Shown piece after piece: positions 46,846 through 56,743 of a stretch of DNA of 64,000 nt; positions within the stretch are counted from its first letter, which is position 1, and each line of letters starts with the position of its first letter. The position numbers and the translations under genes are program-made. The stretch covers positions 2,232,001 to 2,296,000 of the forward strand of contig NZ_AP025490.1 in assembly GCF_024347495.1 (NCBI RefSeq), in the 5' to 3' direction. This DNA comes from Vibrio gallaecicus (GTDB lineage Bacteria; Pseudomonadota; Gammaproteobacteria; Enterobacterales; Vibrionaceae). The notes beneath the pieces were generated by a model, which did not search any database, was not told the origin of the DNA, and saw only the letters and a program-made list of their open reading frames with translations.

Positions 46846-47430
46846 ATGTCATTTGAATTACCAGCTCTTCCTTATGCTAAAGACGCACTAGAACCACATA
46901 TCTCAGCAGAAACTCTAGATTTCCACCACGGTAAACACCACAACACTTACGTTGTTAAGCTAAATGGTCTTATCCCTGGTACTGAGTTTGAAGGCAAAAC
47001 TCTAGAAGAAATCATCAAGACTTCTACTGGCGGCGTTTTCAACAATGCAGCTCAAATCTGGAACCACACGTTCTACTGGCACTGTCTTGCTCCTAAAGCA
47101 GGCGGCGAACCAACTGGCGCTGTTGCTGAAGCAATCAATTCTGCATTTGGTTCTTTCGAAGAATTCAAAGCAAAATTCACAGATTCTGCAATCAACAACT
47201 TCGGTTCTTCATGGACTTGGTTAGTTAAAAAAGCAGATGGCACTCTAGACATCGTTAACACGTCTAACGCTGCAACTCCTCTAACAGAAGAAGGTGTTAC
47301 TCCACTTCTAACTGTTGACCTATGGGAACACGCTTACTACATCGATTTCCGCAATGTTCGTCCTGACTACATGGCTGCATTCTGGAACCTAGTAAACTGG
47401 TCTTTCGTAGAAGAGAACCTAGCTAAGTAA
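46846..47430 (+). CDS. sodB: Iron superoxide dismutase
   Basis: A 194-residue cytoplasmic Fe-SOD that converts superoxide to peroxide and oxygen. Metal ligands are visible: His in HHGKHHNTYV, His in WNHTFYW, and Asp/His in VDLWEHAYYIDF. Gln in NNAAQIWNH and the length mark the iron, not manganese, form. A possible -10 box TAAAAT sits at 46754-46759. AATAATAATCATT in the leader resembles a Fur half-site pattern but is not convincing. Confidence 0.96.
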   Translation: MSFELPALPYAKDALEPHISAETLDFHHGKHHNTYVVKLNGLIPGTEFEGKTLEEIIKTSTGGVFNNAAQIWNHTFYWHCLAPKAGGEPTGAVAEAINSAFGSFEEFKAKFTDSAINNFGSSWTWLVKKADGTLDIVNTSNAATPLTEEGVTPLLTVDLWEHAYYIDFRNVRPDYMAAFWNLVNWSFVEENLAK

Positions 47431-47462
47431 TCCAATTCGTCTGGATTAAACGCTGAATTTTT

Positions 47463-47492
47463 AAGCTCATGCCTTGTGCATGAGCTTTTTTA
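47463..47492 (+). terminator. Terminator after sodB
   Basis: Stem AAGCTCATGC and GCATGAGCTT with a 5-base loop, then TTTT. Confidence 0.88.
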
Positions 47493-47571
47493 TATCTGCT
47501 TACTTTTCAGTAAAATAACTCTAAAGTTCACCTTCTCGTTGCCGTTATAGATGTATCAAACGAGAGGCAAC

Positions 47572-48075
47572 ATGCAAATACACACTTTAGATAAAGCCGG
47601 AATAATCAACGAACTCAAGTTCGGGACTGGGATCAGCCATGCGGTTGAACAAGGTCGCCGTGCTGATTTTGCGTTGCTGCTTTCTATGTTTTCTAATGAT
47701 GTACGAGACCACACTCCCGTTGAAGCCATTGATGAATTAGATACCAGTGAAAATCGTCTACGGCTGCAATTTGGCGTCCCTGAACCACAACAACTTCGTT
47801 CAGATCAATCGTCTTACGATATTTCTGCGCAGCAATCTGCTGGTTTTCACCAAGCAAGCATTGCGAGCGCAAAGCTCAGCCACTACTTAAAACCTGAAGT
47901 TCTGGCTTACATGCCGGAAGATACTTACGACTTCCCTGAAGAGGTTTACCAAAACTTGTCGGGGCACGATCGCCGTAAATTGGCAAACAAGAAAGCCCCA
48001 GATCTACCTAATGCAACTTTATATAACCAGCTTTCAACAGCTCATCGTATGCATCAAATCCAAGTGCAAGCTTGA
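47572..48075 (+). CDS. VC2046/SO_2500 family protein
   Basis: A 167-residue protein of the VC2046/SO_2500 family: NELKFGTGISHAVEQGRRADFALLL at the start, and LPNATLYNQLSTAHRM at the end. It is cytoplasmic and of unknown function. It follows sodB here and in V. cholerae. ATG 47572 is preceded by GAGAGGCA; an ATG at 47551 is also in frame. Confidence 0.85.
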   Translation: MQIHTLDKAGIINELKFGTGISHAVEQGRRADFALLLSMFSNDVRDHTPVEAIDELDTSENRLRLQFGVPEPQQLRSDQSSYDISAQQSAGFHQASIASAKLSHYLKPEVLAYMPEDTYDFPEEVYQNLSGHDRRKLANKKAPDLPNATLYNQLSTAHRMHQIQVQA

Positions 48076-48342
48076 TTAGTTTGTCTTGAGCCTTGCTATC
48101 GAGCAATTATCATAATTTGTTGTATGCTGATTATTGTCTAACTCTCTAATTAAAGAGCAGCCTCCTTCTCTTTTTCCATACATTAAATATGAAACTTTGC
48201 TCATTTATTCGCCAATAGTGTGAGTAGTAGCCAAATTCATCAAATCTTCTTTTTCCATCTAATTTAGTTTGAACTAATTCACACCACCCTTACGAAAATT
48301 AACCCATTCTTATTCGACGTTTAACATTGCTTAGGTTTTGGG

Positions 48343-49026
48343 ATGGAAATTAAAAGCTCAATCATACTGGTGACATCTGCAGGGTCATTGCTCGGAAGTA
48401 CAATTGCCAATCATTTTGTGAACTTAGGGGCAACCGTTGTGTTATGCGACAACGACCCAGATAATTTACAAGCAACGTACATTCAATGCTCAAAGTTGTC
48501 CGATTCCGTATATAGCTACCCTATTTCTACCTATAGTAATGAAACTATTCAGGCGTTATTTGATTTCATTCAAGAGCAATTTAATACCACGCCAGATGTG
48601 CTTGTAAATAATTGGACTAGCTCACCTATGCCCAGCTTAATCAGTGAACATCACGACCATTCCTTCATGGAAGACTTATCCACTATGGCTTCCACACTTT
48701 TTTCTTTTGGGCAGATCAGTGCTGCAAGATTACGAAAAGCCAATAAAGAAGGTGTCATCGTCAATGTGATATCCCATGACGATTTTCATGATTTCTCTGG
48801 GTTAGAAAATGCCAATTCTATGGTCGCAGGGTTTACTCACAGTTGGGCAAAAGAGCTTACCCCTTTCAACATTCGTGTGGGAGGAGTGATTCCCGCAATT
48901 CATAACTCTGACGCCAAACTTGATGAGTACCATTGGGCTCAAATTCAAGACGAGTTAACCAGAACGACTGAATACATAGTCTCTAATGATTACTTTAGCG
49001 GACGGGTGGTTGCTGCCGAGGTGTAA
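48343..49026 (+). CDS. SDR-fold protein lacking the catalytic tyrosine
   Basis: A 227-residue Rossmann-fold protein of the short-chain dehydrogenase/reductase type, with a nucleotide-binding loop (VTSAGSLLGSTIA) and the NVIS serine strand. The YxxxK catalytic motif is missing: the helix after the serine reads ENANSMVAGFTHSWAKEL. It is thus likely inactive as a classical reductase and may bind nucleotide or act as a sensor. It is convergent with adhE, with a shared terminator. V. cholerae has an SDR-like gene beside adhE as well. Confidence 0.78.
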   Translation: MEIKSSIILVTSAGSLLGSTIANHFVNLGATVVLCDNDPDNLQATYIQCSKLSDSVYSYPISTYSNETIQALFDFIQEQFNTTPDVLVNNWTSSPMPSLISEHHDHSFMEDLSTMASTLFSFGQISAARLRKANKEGVIVNVISHDDFHDFSGLENANSMVAGFTHSWAKELTPFNIRVGGVIPAIHNSDAKLDEYHWAQIQDELTRTTEYIVSNDYFSGRVVAAEV

Positions 49027-49094
49027 GAGCACGAATGCTAGATAATAAACAGAGACGTTAAAATTCACGTTATAGCCGCTTTGTAAAAACAAAA

Positions 49095-49122
49095 AAAGCC
49101 CCAACCTTTCGGTTGGGGCTTT
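49095..49122. terminator. Bidirectional terminator between the SDR gene and adhE
   Basis: Perfect 12-bp stem AAAGCCCCAACC and GGTTGGGGCTTT with a TTTC loop, with A-run and T-run flanks serving both strands. Confidence 0.92.
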
Positions 49123-49184
49123 GAATTTCCCGATGGATAAGTATCGTGCTAGCGAAGACCTACCTCAAAACTAATGCTTACTTA

Positions 49185-51887
49185 TTATGCGTTAGCTTTT
49201 TTAGCTTTTGGTGCTGCTTTTTCTTCAGCTGGCTTTTGGTCAGCTTTCTTCAAAATTACAGTCGTACCTTCAAAAGTTTCACCTTCAACGTATGCTTTAC
49301 CGAAGTAAGACGTTGTTAGAACTTCTTTAAGCTCAGTGATTAGAGGGTAACGTGGGTTAGCACCTGTACACTGGTCATCGAACGCTTCAACAGCTAGCTC
49401 GTCTAGTTTCGCGATGAAGTCAGACTCGTTAACACCCGCCGCTTGAATAGATAGTGGGATGTCTAGGTCAACTTTAAGCTCTTCTAACCAAGTTAGTAGA
49501 CGTTCAATCTTCTGAGCAGTACGGTCACCAGCTTGGCTTAGGCCTAGGTGGTCAGCAACTTCAGCGTAACGACGACGTGCTTGTGGACGGTCGTACTGAG
49601 AGAATGCAGTCTGTTTAGTTGGGTTATCGTTCGCGTTGTAACGTACAACGTTTGAGATAAGTAGTGCGTTAGCAAGACCGTGTGGTAGGTGGAACTCAGC
49701 ACCAATTTTGTGAGCCATTGAGTGACACACACCTAGGAATGCGTTCGCAAAGGCAATACCAGCAATCGTTGCAGCGTTGTGTACTTTCTCACGAGCGATT
49801 GGGTCTGCTGAACCATTCTTATAGCTTGATGGTAAGTATTCTTTAAGCATCTTAAGAGCTTGTAGAGCTTGACCATCTGAGTATTCGTTCGCAAGAACAG
49901 ATACGTAAGCTTCAAGAGCGTGAGTTACTGCATCGTAACCCCCAAATGCTGTTAGAGACTTAGGCATGTTCATTACTAGGTTAGCATCAACAACAGCCAT
50001 GTTTGGCGTGATTTCGTAGTCAGCTAGTGGGTACTTAGCACCTGTCTTGTCGTCAGTAACAACCGCGAATGGAGTAACTTCTGAACCCGTACCTGAAGTA
50101 GTAGTGATACATACAAGCTCAGCTTTTTTACCCATTTTAGGGAACTTGTAGATACGTTTACGGATATCCATAAAGCGCATTGCAAGTTCTTCGAAGTGAG
50201 TTTCTGGGTGCTCGTACATAACCCACATGATCTTAGCAGCATCCATTGGAGAACCGCCACCTAGAGCAAGGATTACGTCAGGTTGGAAGCTCTTCATTGC
50301 TTCAGCGCCTTTCTCAACAACAGATAGTGTTGGATCCGCTTCTACATCGAAGAATACTTGAACTTCAATACCTTGAGATTTCAGGATTTGTACTACGTCA
50401 TCTGCGTAACCGTTGTTGAACAAGAAACGGTCAGTTACTAGGAATGCGCGTTTCTTACCTTCTAGGTCGCTCATAGCGATTGGAAGGCTACCACGACGGA
50501 AGTAGATAGACTTAGGTAGTTTGTGCCACAACATGTTTTCAGCTCGCTTCGCTACAGTTTTCTTGTTGATAAGGTGCTTAGGACCTACGTTCTCAGAGAT
50601 AGAGTTACCACCCCATGAACCACAACCTAGAGTTAGAGAAGGTGCAACGTTGAAGTTGTACAGGTCACCGATACCACCGTGAGTAGTAGGGATGTTGATT
50701 AGGATACGAGCCGTCTTCATCTTGTCACCGAAGTAACGGATGCGGTCTGCGTTAGTATCTTGGTTAGTGTAAAGACCAGATGTGTGACCGATACCACCGA
50801 TTTCAACCATAGTTACCGCTTGAGCAACTGCATCTTCGAAGTCGTCTGCACGGAATAGACCTAGAGTTGGAGATAGTTTCTCATGAGCAAATTCGTCATC
50901 GTAAGAAACTTTACCCAGACCTTCACCTACAAGTACTTTTGTATCAGCAGGAACTTTAACACCAGCCATTTCAGCGATTGCTGGAGCAGGTTGGCCTACG
51001 ATTTTAGCGTTTAGGTTGCCGTCGATAAGAAGCACTTTACGTACTTTATCAGCGTCAGCTTTAGATAAAACGTGAGCTTTGTGAGAAGCAAAACGCTCTT
51101 TAACTTCTTCATATACGTCGCTAACAACGATTGCAGCTTGCTCAGAAGCACATACAACGCCGTTATCGAATGTTTTAGACATAAGGATAGATGCTACAGC
51201 ACGTTTGATGTCAGCTGTTTCATCGATAACTACAGGTACGTTACCAGCACCAACACCGATAGCAGGCTTACCAGAAGAGTATGCAGCTTTAACCATGCCT
51301 GGACCACCAGTCGCTAGGATAAGTGCAATACCGTCGTGCTTCATAAGCGCGTTAGAAAGCTCTACAGATGGTTGGTCGATCCAACCGATGATGTCTTTTG
51401 GAGCACCCGCTGCAACAGCTGCGTCTAGAACCAGTTTCGCTGCATCGTTAGTTGAGTTCTTTGCACGTGGGTGTGGCGAGAAGATGATGCCGTTACGTGT
51501 CTTAAGAGAAATTAGAGATTTGAAGATTGCTGTAGAAGTTGGGTTCGTTGTTGGAACGATACCACAGATGATACCTACAGGCTCAGCGATAGTCATTGTG
51601 CCTAAGCTTTCATCTTCATCTAGGATGCCACATGTTTTTTCGTCTTTGTATTTGTTGTAGATAAACTCAGAAGCAAAGTGGTTTTTGATTACTTTATCTT
51701 CAACAATACCCATTCCAGATTCAGCAACCGCTTGTTGAGCTAGCGGAATACGAGCGTGGTTAGCCGCAAGAGACGCTGCGCGGAAGATTGCATCTACTTG
51801 CTCTTGAGAGAAAGTTGCGAACTCTTCTTGTGCTGCTTTAACGCGAGCTACGAGAGCATCTAGTTCAGCTAAGTTAGTTACAGGCAT
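49185..51887 (-). CDS. adhE: Bifunctional acetaldehyde-CoA/alcohol dehydrogenase
   Basis: A 900-residue fermentation enzyme turning acetyl-CoA to ethanol. The N-terminal aldehyde dehydrogenase domain (about 1-440) has the catalytic Cys in NGVVCASEQA; the C-terminal iron-dependent alcohol dehydrogenase (about 450-870) shows ALGGGSPMDAAKIMW and the metal ligands in HSMAHKIGAEFHLPHG. The C-terminal 30 residues are lysine- and alanine-rich. Large oligomeric spirosomes are known for the family. It is followed upstream by a 560-base region, and the marC/ychE gene is nearby as in E. coli. Confidence 0.97.
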   Translation of the reverse strand: MPVTNLAELDALVARVKAAQEEFATFSQEQVDAIFRAASLAANHARIPLAQQAVAESGMGIVEDKVIKNHFASEFIYNKYKDEKTCGILDEDESLGTMTIAEPVGIICGIVPTTNPTSTAIFKSLISLKTRNGIIFSPHPRAKNSTNDAAKLVLDAAVAAGAPKDIIGWIDQPSVELSNALMKHDGIALILATGGPGMVKAAYSSGKPAIGVGAGNVPVVIDETADIKRAVASILMSKTFDNGVVCASEQAAIVVSDVYEEVKERFASHKAHVLSKADADKVRKVLLIDGNLNAKIVGQPAPAIAEMAGVKVPADTKVLVGEGLGKVSYDDEFAHEKLSPTLGLFRADDFEDAVAQAVTMVEIGGIGHTSGLYTNQDTNADRIRYFGDKMKTARILINIPTTHGGIGDLYNFNVAPSLTLGCGSWGGNSISENVGPKHLINKKTVAKRAENMLWHKLPKSIYFRRGSLPIAMSDLEGKKRAFLVTDRFLFNNGYADDVVQILKSQGIEVQVFFDVEADPTLSVVEKGAEAMKSFQPDVILALGGGSPMDAAKIMWVMYEHPETHFEELAMRFMDIRKRIYKFPKMGKKAELVCITTTSGTGSEVTPFAVVTDDKTGAKYPLADYEITPNMAVVDANLVMNMPKSLTAFGGYDAVTHALEAYVSVLANEYSDGQALQALKMLKEYLPSSYKNGSADPIAREKVHNAATIAGIAFANAFLGVCHSMAHKIGAEFHLPHGLANALLISNVVRYNANDNPTKQTAFSQYDRPQARRRYAEVADHLGLSQAGDRTAQKIERLLTWLEELKVDLDIPLSIQAAGVNESDFIAKLDELAVEAFDDQCTGANPRYPLITELKEVLTTSYFGKAYVEGETFEGTTVILKKADQKPAEEKAAPKAKKANA

Positions 51888-52449
51888 GGTGGATCTCCTA
51901 AAATAATAAATATTAAAAACTTTTTATTAAAACTGCTGTGTTGTACTCAACAGCTCTCTTAGTAAATTGCTTTCAGGGCTGAGTATATTATTTCAGGGTA
52001 TGAAAAAAATTGACCCAGATCAGTTACCAAAAAATAATTAACCAAAAAGTAGTACAACACTCGCAAAACAACACTTAAACTAATGATTTATATAGATTTA
52101 AATCACATTTTAATTTTGGATAAAAAACAAGCAAACAAAATATTTTCGTATATACGTTGTAATATTCTGTAAAAAAGTTTCATTTTTAATCAGTTAAGTT
52201 ACATGTAGATGGGTAAATACGTGCCACTAGGAGTATATCCATCAAATTGCAACGCACCAGATCTTGACATAATTTTTATTAAATTTGTGTATCTCTTAAC
52301 AATTTCTCGATTAGATCTCATATCCGTAACACATCTAGTCCAATACATAGCTGACTTGATCTCATTTTCCTTCTTTTATCAGCTTTCTTCGCAATGATGC
52401 CTATAATTAAAATGAAATAAGTTTCATAAAAATAACTAAGGCTGGAACT
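51888..52449. other. Long intergenic region upstream of adhE and the hybrid kinase gene
   Basis: It must hold the divergent promoters of adhE (minus) and the kinase gene (plus). A TTGACA at 52264-52269 is a candidate -35 box. The stretch is very AT-rich. A short open frame at 52209-52397 lacks support. No clear Fnr, ArcA or Rex site could be named by eye, although adhE is usually regulated by such proteins. Confidence 0.35.
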
Positions 52450-55400
52450 ATGAGAGAATCACTCACATCAAAAATAAGAAGCTTTCTAAAGCAGCCAATA
52501 AATACCCCACCTAAAGATGTGAATATTCAAAACAATATCTTAGACACACTCCCGGATGGTGTTTTAGTTTGTGACGCCATAGAAGATTCGTTAGCTATCC
52601 TGTATGCCAATAACGCTTTTCTAAAATTTTTTAACCTAAATAGAATGCAAGTCTTGGGACAGAGCGTCACAGAAATCTACCGTGAATTTTGTGATTCAAA
52701 AATTTTAAATGAAGTGCAAATATCTTTAAGTACTCCAAGCGATAGCCATGTACTCACTCTTTCTACTTTTTCTGGGGCTTATCTAAGCCTTCAAGTAAGC
52801 ACTATTTGTAACGCAGAAGGAGGAGTCCAGTACTTATTACTGACCCACACTGATATATCGTCGCTACATAACAACTTGTCTGGATTACAAAGTGGTAACA
52901 ATACGCTTAATGATAAAGTTGAAGTACTAATAAAAGAAAATCGAGCGGCTATTGAACAGCTTGAAGCAGAAAAAAAACAGCTAGTGAATGAACTGGATTC
53001 AATGAATTCAGGAAAAGTAGTCAATACTTCAGTTACCTCAACTTCTGTTGCTGGCGCAATGTTTGATCAATTTTTTGAATGCCTACTGCTACTTGATGAC
53101 AACAGCATCATTCTGGATGCCAATCTCACCATGGCTCAACTTCTCAACCAAAACACGAGTGATATAATTGGTCGCCCTATCAGCCAGTTCATCAAGCACA
53201 AATCAAACAAAGAGCTCAAAATCCCGGCATCTTTATTCGAACACCGGGATGAACTCGAAGTTGCCGGTCTTTCTGCACAAGTGAATAATCAAACCATCCC
53301 TTTGATTGGTACTATCCACAGAGTTCAACTAGACCAAGCGAACCACACTCTTGTTACGCTAAGAGATACTCAACAATTCAAAGTCACTGAAAAGGAACTA
53401 CAAAGAAGCCAAGATGAGCTTCAAGAAACGGTAAGAAGACTTAACCTGGCAGCTCTCGCCGGAGGGATTGGGATTTGGAATTGGGACTTCGATACGAATA
53501 TTTTAGAGTGGGATAAGCGCATGTATGACATATACGGAGTTTCCCCAGAATCCTCTACTAATAATTATGATATGTGGAAAGAAAGGGTTCATCCGGAAGA
53601 TATTGAACATGCTGAACAATCGCTCGCACATGCTAGAGAAACACTTTCTCAGTTTACTTCTGAGTTTCGTATCATTTTACCTAACAATGAAACTCGCTGG
53701 ATTAAAGCCGCCGCCGATGTGATTTTTGATAGCGATTCCGATACCGCTATTGCAATGGGCGGAGTGAATATCGATATAACTAAAGAAAAAAATGCACAGG
53801 ATTTTCTGCGCCACGAAAGTGAAATTGCGCAAGCAGCTAATGAAGCAAAATCGATGTTTCTAGCAAACATGAGTCATGAGATTAGAACCCCAATGAATGG
53901 CGTGGTGGGTATGCTCAGCCTGCTCAATGAAACTGAGCTTACAAATGACCAGAAAACCATGGTCACCACCATTAGAGATTCATCCCTAACCCTCCTACAC
54001 ATTATTAATGACATTTTAGATTTCTCAAAAATTGAAGCCGGTAAAATGTCATTAGAAAGCGTACCAACCGAACTACAGATGTTGCTAGAACGAACATTGG
54101 ATGTGCTTTTTCTTCAAGCAGATAAAAAACATATAGACCTATGTTTGTCTTATGACGCAGCCCTCCCGAAATTGTTAATGGGGGACAGCGTACGAATGAG
54201 CCAAGTCTTGCTTAACCTAGTGGGTAATGCCGTCAAGTTCACTGAGGGCTATATCGATATTAGAGGGCGCATCAACATTGATGCAAAACTAGTGGCTGAT
54301 GACATTGCCCCCTATGTCGAGGTGACCATTAAAGATAGCGGCATCGGAATGACACCCAAACAGATCCACAAACTGTTCAACGCTTTTTCACAAGCCGATA
54401 CCAGTACTACTCGCTTATTTGGTGGCACAGGCTTAGGGCTTTCAATAACGAAAACGTTACTAGAATTAATGGGAGGAGATATCACAGTTGAAAGTGAATT
54501 TGGTGTTGGAAGTACTTTCACTATTCGCCTTCCCTATATAGAAGTCACCACTCCACCAATAGATAACGACATAGCTGATCTAAAAGGTTCACGGCTATTA
54601 TTCATCACCAATGATGAGTATGTCATTGAATGCTATAAATTAAACTTACAAGGTCACCAATGCTCCAGTACTTTCGTAACTTCAATTGAAAGAGCTAAGT
54701 CCGTATTGAATTATGGAGTACAAAACCAAACACCGTACAGTGTCATCGTTTTAGGACCGGATTTTAGCGCCGACAAGTTAAAGTCCACCTTAATCAACTC
54801 AGATGATTACAGTAAAGTAATAATTTTGACTAAAGACATTACAGTTGGTAATGGTCTCAACCAAGATCATGACTACATACTAAGTTGCTCCCCATTAAAA
54901 CCAAGCCAATTGATTCATTCACTCGCCATTATGAATGGCACTCGGTCACCAGATCTGCCTCTGCTTGAAGAACTAGAAACAGGTAATTCACCTCAAGAAA
55001 TCAAATCTGGAAAAATATTGGTCGTAGATGATCAACCAACCAACTTAGATGTCATATCGCGACAGTTGGAGCATTTAGGCTACCAGTGCGAATTGGCGAG
55101 AGACGGGCAAGAGGCCATACAAAAATGGAAAGAACTTGAATTTGATTTAATTCTGACTGATTGCCACATGCCGATCATGGATGGCTATGAGATGTCTGAA
55201 CATATTCGACAAGTCGAACGAAACAGAGAAGTTAGCCCACATATTCCGATCATTGCGATTACCGCAAATGCTGTCGCCGATGCGGCGGACCAGTGCTTAT
55301 CGTCAGGGATGGATGGATATTTGTCTAAACCTGTCGAATTGAAAACTCTCGATACCACAATACAAAAGTGGTTAAAAATATTACCTCAAGAGAACCAGCC

Positions 55401-55791
55401 TGCCGAGCATGAGGAAACCCAAAACCGCCCCCAAAATACCGTCCCCAACGACCCAATTTGCCTTGAGACTCTCAGCCAACTGCTAGGGACTTCGGAAGGA
55501 AACATTATCGCTCCACTTCTTAAAAACTACTGGGACTCTGTCAATAATGACGTTGGTTTAATAAGCCAAGCTCTTGACAATAAAGATGAAACACAAATTC
55601 AGCAGGTGGCACACGCCGCAAAAGGAGCAGCCAGATCTGCAGGAGCTATTCCTATAGCCAACACCTTTGAACAGCTACAGAATATCGCATTGGAAAAAGA
55701 TTGGAATGAACTAAACCTGACTATTGACCATGGAAAAGCTGAGTTACATAAGCTAGGAAAATATCTACAAGACAATGCAATCATTAAGTAA
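52450..55791 (+). CDS. Soluble hybrid histidine kinase with three PAS domains
   Basis: A 1113-residue kinase without transmembrane segments. PAS domains lie at about 25-135, 205-300 and 330-445, with a coiled coil at about 155-195. Then come the HisKA dimerisation domain (H476 in MSHEIRTPMNG), the ATPase domain (NLVGNAVKFTEG, GTGLGLSIT), a degenerate receiver (about 705-825) without the phospho-Asp, a canonical receiver (Asp904 in LTDCHMPIMDG) and an HPt domain (His1055 in AHAAKGAARSAGA). This is a complete intracellular phosphorelay. The partner is the response regulator encoded 10 bases downstream. Confidence 0.9.
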   Translation: MRESLTSKIRSFLKQPINTPPKDVNIQNNILDTLPDGVLVCDAIEDSLAILYANNAFLKFFNLNRMQVLGQSVTEIYREFCDSKILNEVQISLSTPSDSHVLTLSTFSGAYLSLQVSTICNAEGGVQYLLLTHTDISSLHNNLSGLQSGNNTLNDKVEVLIKENRAAIEQLEAEKKQLVNELDSMNSGKVVNTSVTSTSVAGAMFDQFFECLLLLDDNSIILDANLTMAQLLNQNTSDIIGRPISQFIKHKSNKELKIPASLFEHRDELEVAGLSAQVNNQTIPLIGTIHRVQLDQANHTLVTLRDTQQFKVTEKELQRSQDELQETVRRLNLAALAGGIGIWNWDFDTNILEWDKRMYDIYGVSPESSTNNYDMWKERVHPEDIEHAEQSLAHARETLSQFTSEFRIILPNNETRWIKAAADVIFDSDSDTAIAMGGVNIDITKEKNAQDFLRHESEIAQAANEAKSMFLANMSHEIRTPMNGVVGMLSLLNETELTNDQKTMVTTIRDSSLTLLHIINDILDFSKIEAGKMSLESVPTELQMLLERTLDVLFLQADKKHIDLCLSYDAALPKLLMGDSVRMSQVLLNLVGNAVKFTEGYIDIRGRINIDAKLVADDIAPYVEVTIKDSGIGMTPKQIHKLFNAFSQADTSTTRLFGGTGLGLSITKTLLELMGGDITVESEFGVGSTFTIRLPYIEVTTPPIDNDIADLKGSRLLFITNDEYVIECYKLNLQGHQCSSTFVTSIERAKSVLNYGVQNQTPYSVIVLGPDFSADKLKSTLINSDDYSKVIILTKDITVGNGLNQDHDYILSCSPLKPSQLIHSLAIMNGTRSPDLPLLEELETGNSPQEIKSGKILVVDDQPTNLDVISRQLEHLGYQCELARDGQEAIQKWKELEFDLILTDCHMPIMDGYEMSEHIRQVERNREVSPHIPIIAITANAVADAADQCLSSGMDGYLSKPVELKTLDTTIQKWLKILPQENQPAEHEETQNRPQNTVPNDPICLETLSQLLGTSEGNIIAPLLKNYWDSVNNDVGLISQALDNKDETQIQQVAHAAKGAARSAGAIPIANTFEQLQNIALEKDWNELNLTIDHGKAELHKLGKYLQDNAIIK

Positions 55792-55801
55792 GGATACGCT
55801 A

Positions 55802-56512
55802 ATGAATACATTCGCAAAGAGTTTACTGTCTATACTCGTCGTTGAAGACCACCCTTTTTCTAGGGAGGCATTTGTCAGCATGCTGAAAAGAACTGGATTT
55901 GAAAATGTTAAGTCTGCCGAAGACGGAGAAAGTGCTGTCACAATACTCAACACAGATCCAATAGATCTTGTGATCACCGATATTAATATGCCCAATCAAA
56001 ACGGCATTGAGCTCATCAAGAAAATAAGAACAAGCCAGACTAAGAGCTCACAATATACGAGTATTATCGCTGTAACGACTCTCTCTGACGCAGCCACGAC
56101 TTCTGCTTGTATGACACTGGAAGTCGATGCTTTTTTAGTTAAACCTATATCGGTCAAAGAAGCTCAACAAAAAATCCTGCTTGCCATTTCAGAACCGAAA
56201 GAGCTGTATCAGCAACATCTTTACGCCGATATCTCAACGGAGATTAGTTTATCTCCTAAAAACCTACAGCCAGAGACTAAACAACCAAGGATAAAAGAAG
56301 TTTCATGCCACTTTTTCATCCCAGCGACACTCTCTGAACTTAAAAGTGAAATGACTATTTTAGACGACATTGAGTTATCAAATGGCTCATGCTTACTAAA
56401 GGCTGGTACTTTAATAAATCAGAAGCTACTTCGCCGGTTGTACGAGCTAAGTGAAGTTGTACAATTTGGTCATATCCGTGTAAGAGTCGATCAAAAAGAT
56501 ACAGTGACTTAA
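55802..56512 (+). CDS. Response regulator, partner of the hybrid kinase
   Basis: A 236-residue protein with an N-terminal receiver: acidic pair in VVEDHPFSREAF, phospho-Asp in LVITDINMPNQNG and the conserved Lys in FLVKPISVKEA. The C-terminal part (about 165-232, CHFFIPATLSELKS... LRRLYELSEVVQFG) is not a recognised DNA-binding or enzymatic output. It starts 10 bases after the kinase gene and is co-transcribed. The output is unknown. Confidence 0.85.
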   Translation: MNTFAKSLLSILVVEDHPFSREAFVSMLKRTGFENVKSAEDGESAVTILNTDPIDLVITDINMPNQNGIELIKKIRTSQTKSSQYTSIIAVTTLSDAATTSACMTLEVDAFLVKPISVKEAQQKILLAISEPKELYQQHLYADISTEISLSPKNLQPETKQPRIKEVSCHFFIPATLSELKSEMTILDDIELSNGSCLLKAGTLINQKLLRRLYELSEVVQFGHIRVRVDQKDTVT

Positions 56513-56587
56513 GTATTTACTCGCTAGAAATGAATCAGTAGATTCACATTTAACACCTCAGTAACACGTAAATGTAATACTGAAAAC

Positions 56588-56618
56588 AAGCCAGATTCAT
56601 CTCATCTAAATCTGGCTT
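56588..56618 (+). terminator. Possible terminator after the two-component operon
   Basis: Stem AAGCCAGATT and AATCTGGCTT, but followed by CGTTC before a later T-run, so the efficiency is doubtful. Confidence 0.55.
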
Positions 56619-56743
56619 CGTTCTATTAGTTTTTCTAAAAAAAACACAAGCTTTCGACTTAGTTTTTTTCATTAGTTGTTTCTTCTTTTCTGCATTACAT
56701 TACGCCCAATTCACCTAATTTGGTCACTTGGAGGTTCAACAAT

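Noticed and set aside
51900..52140. Possible Fnr or CRP boxes before adhE
   Set aside because: Only single half-site-like matches (for example AATCACATTTTAA) were present; no full palindrome could be supported.
52209..52397. A 62-codon open frame in the adhE-kinase gap
   Set aside because: No ribosome site or recognisable family; it is AT-rich intergenic DNA that likely holds promoters.
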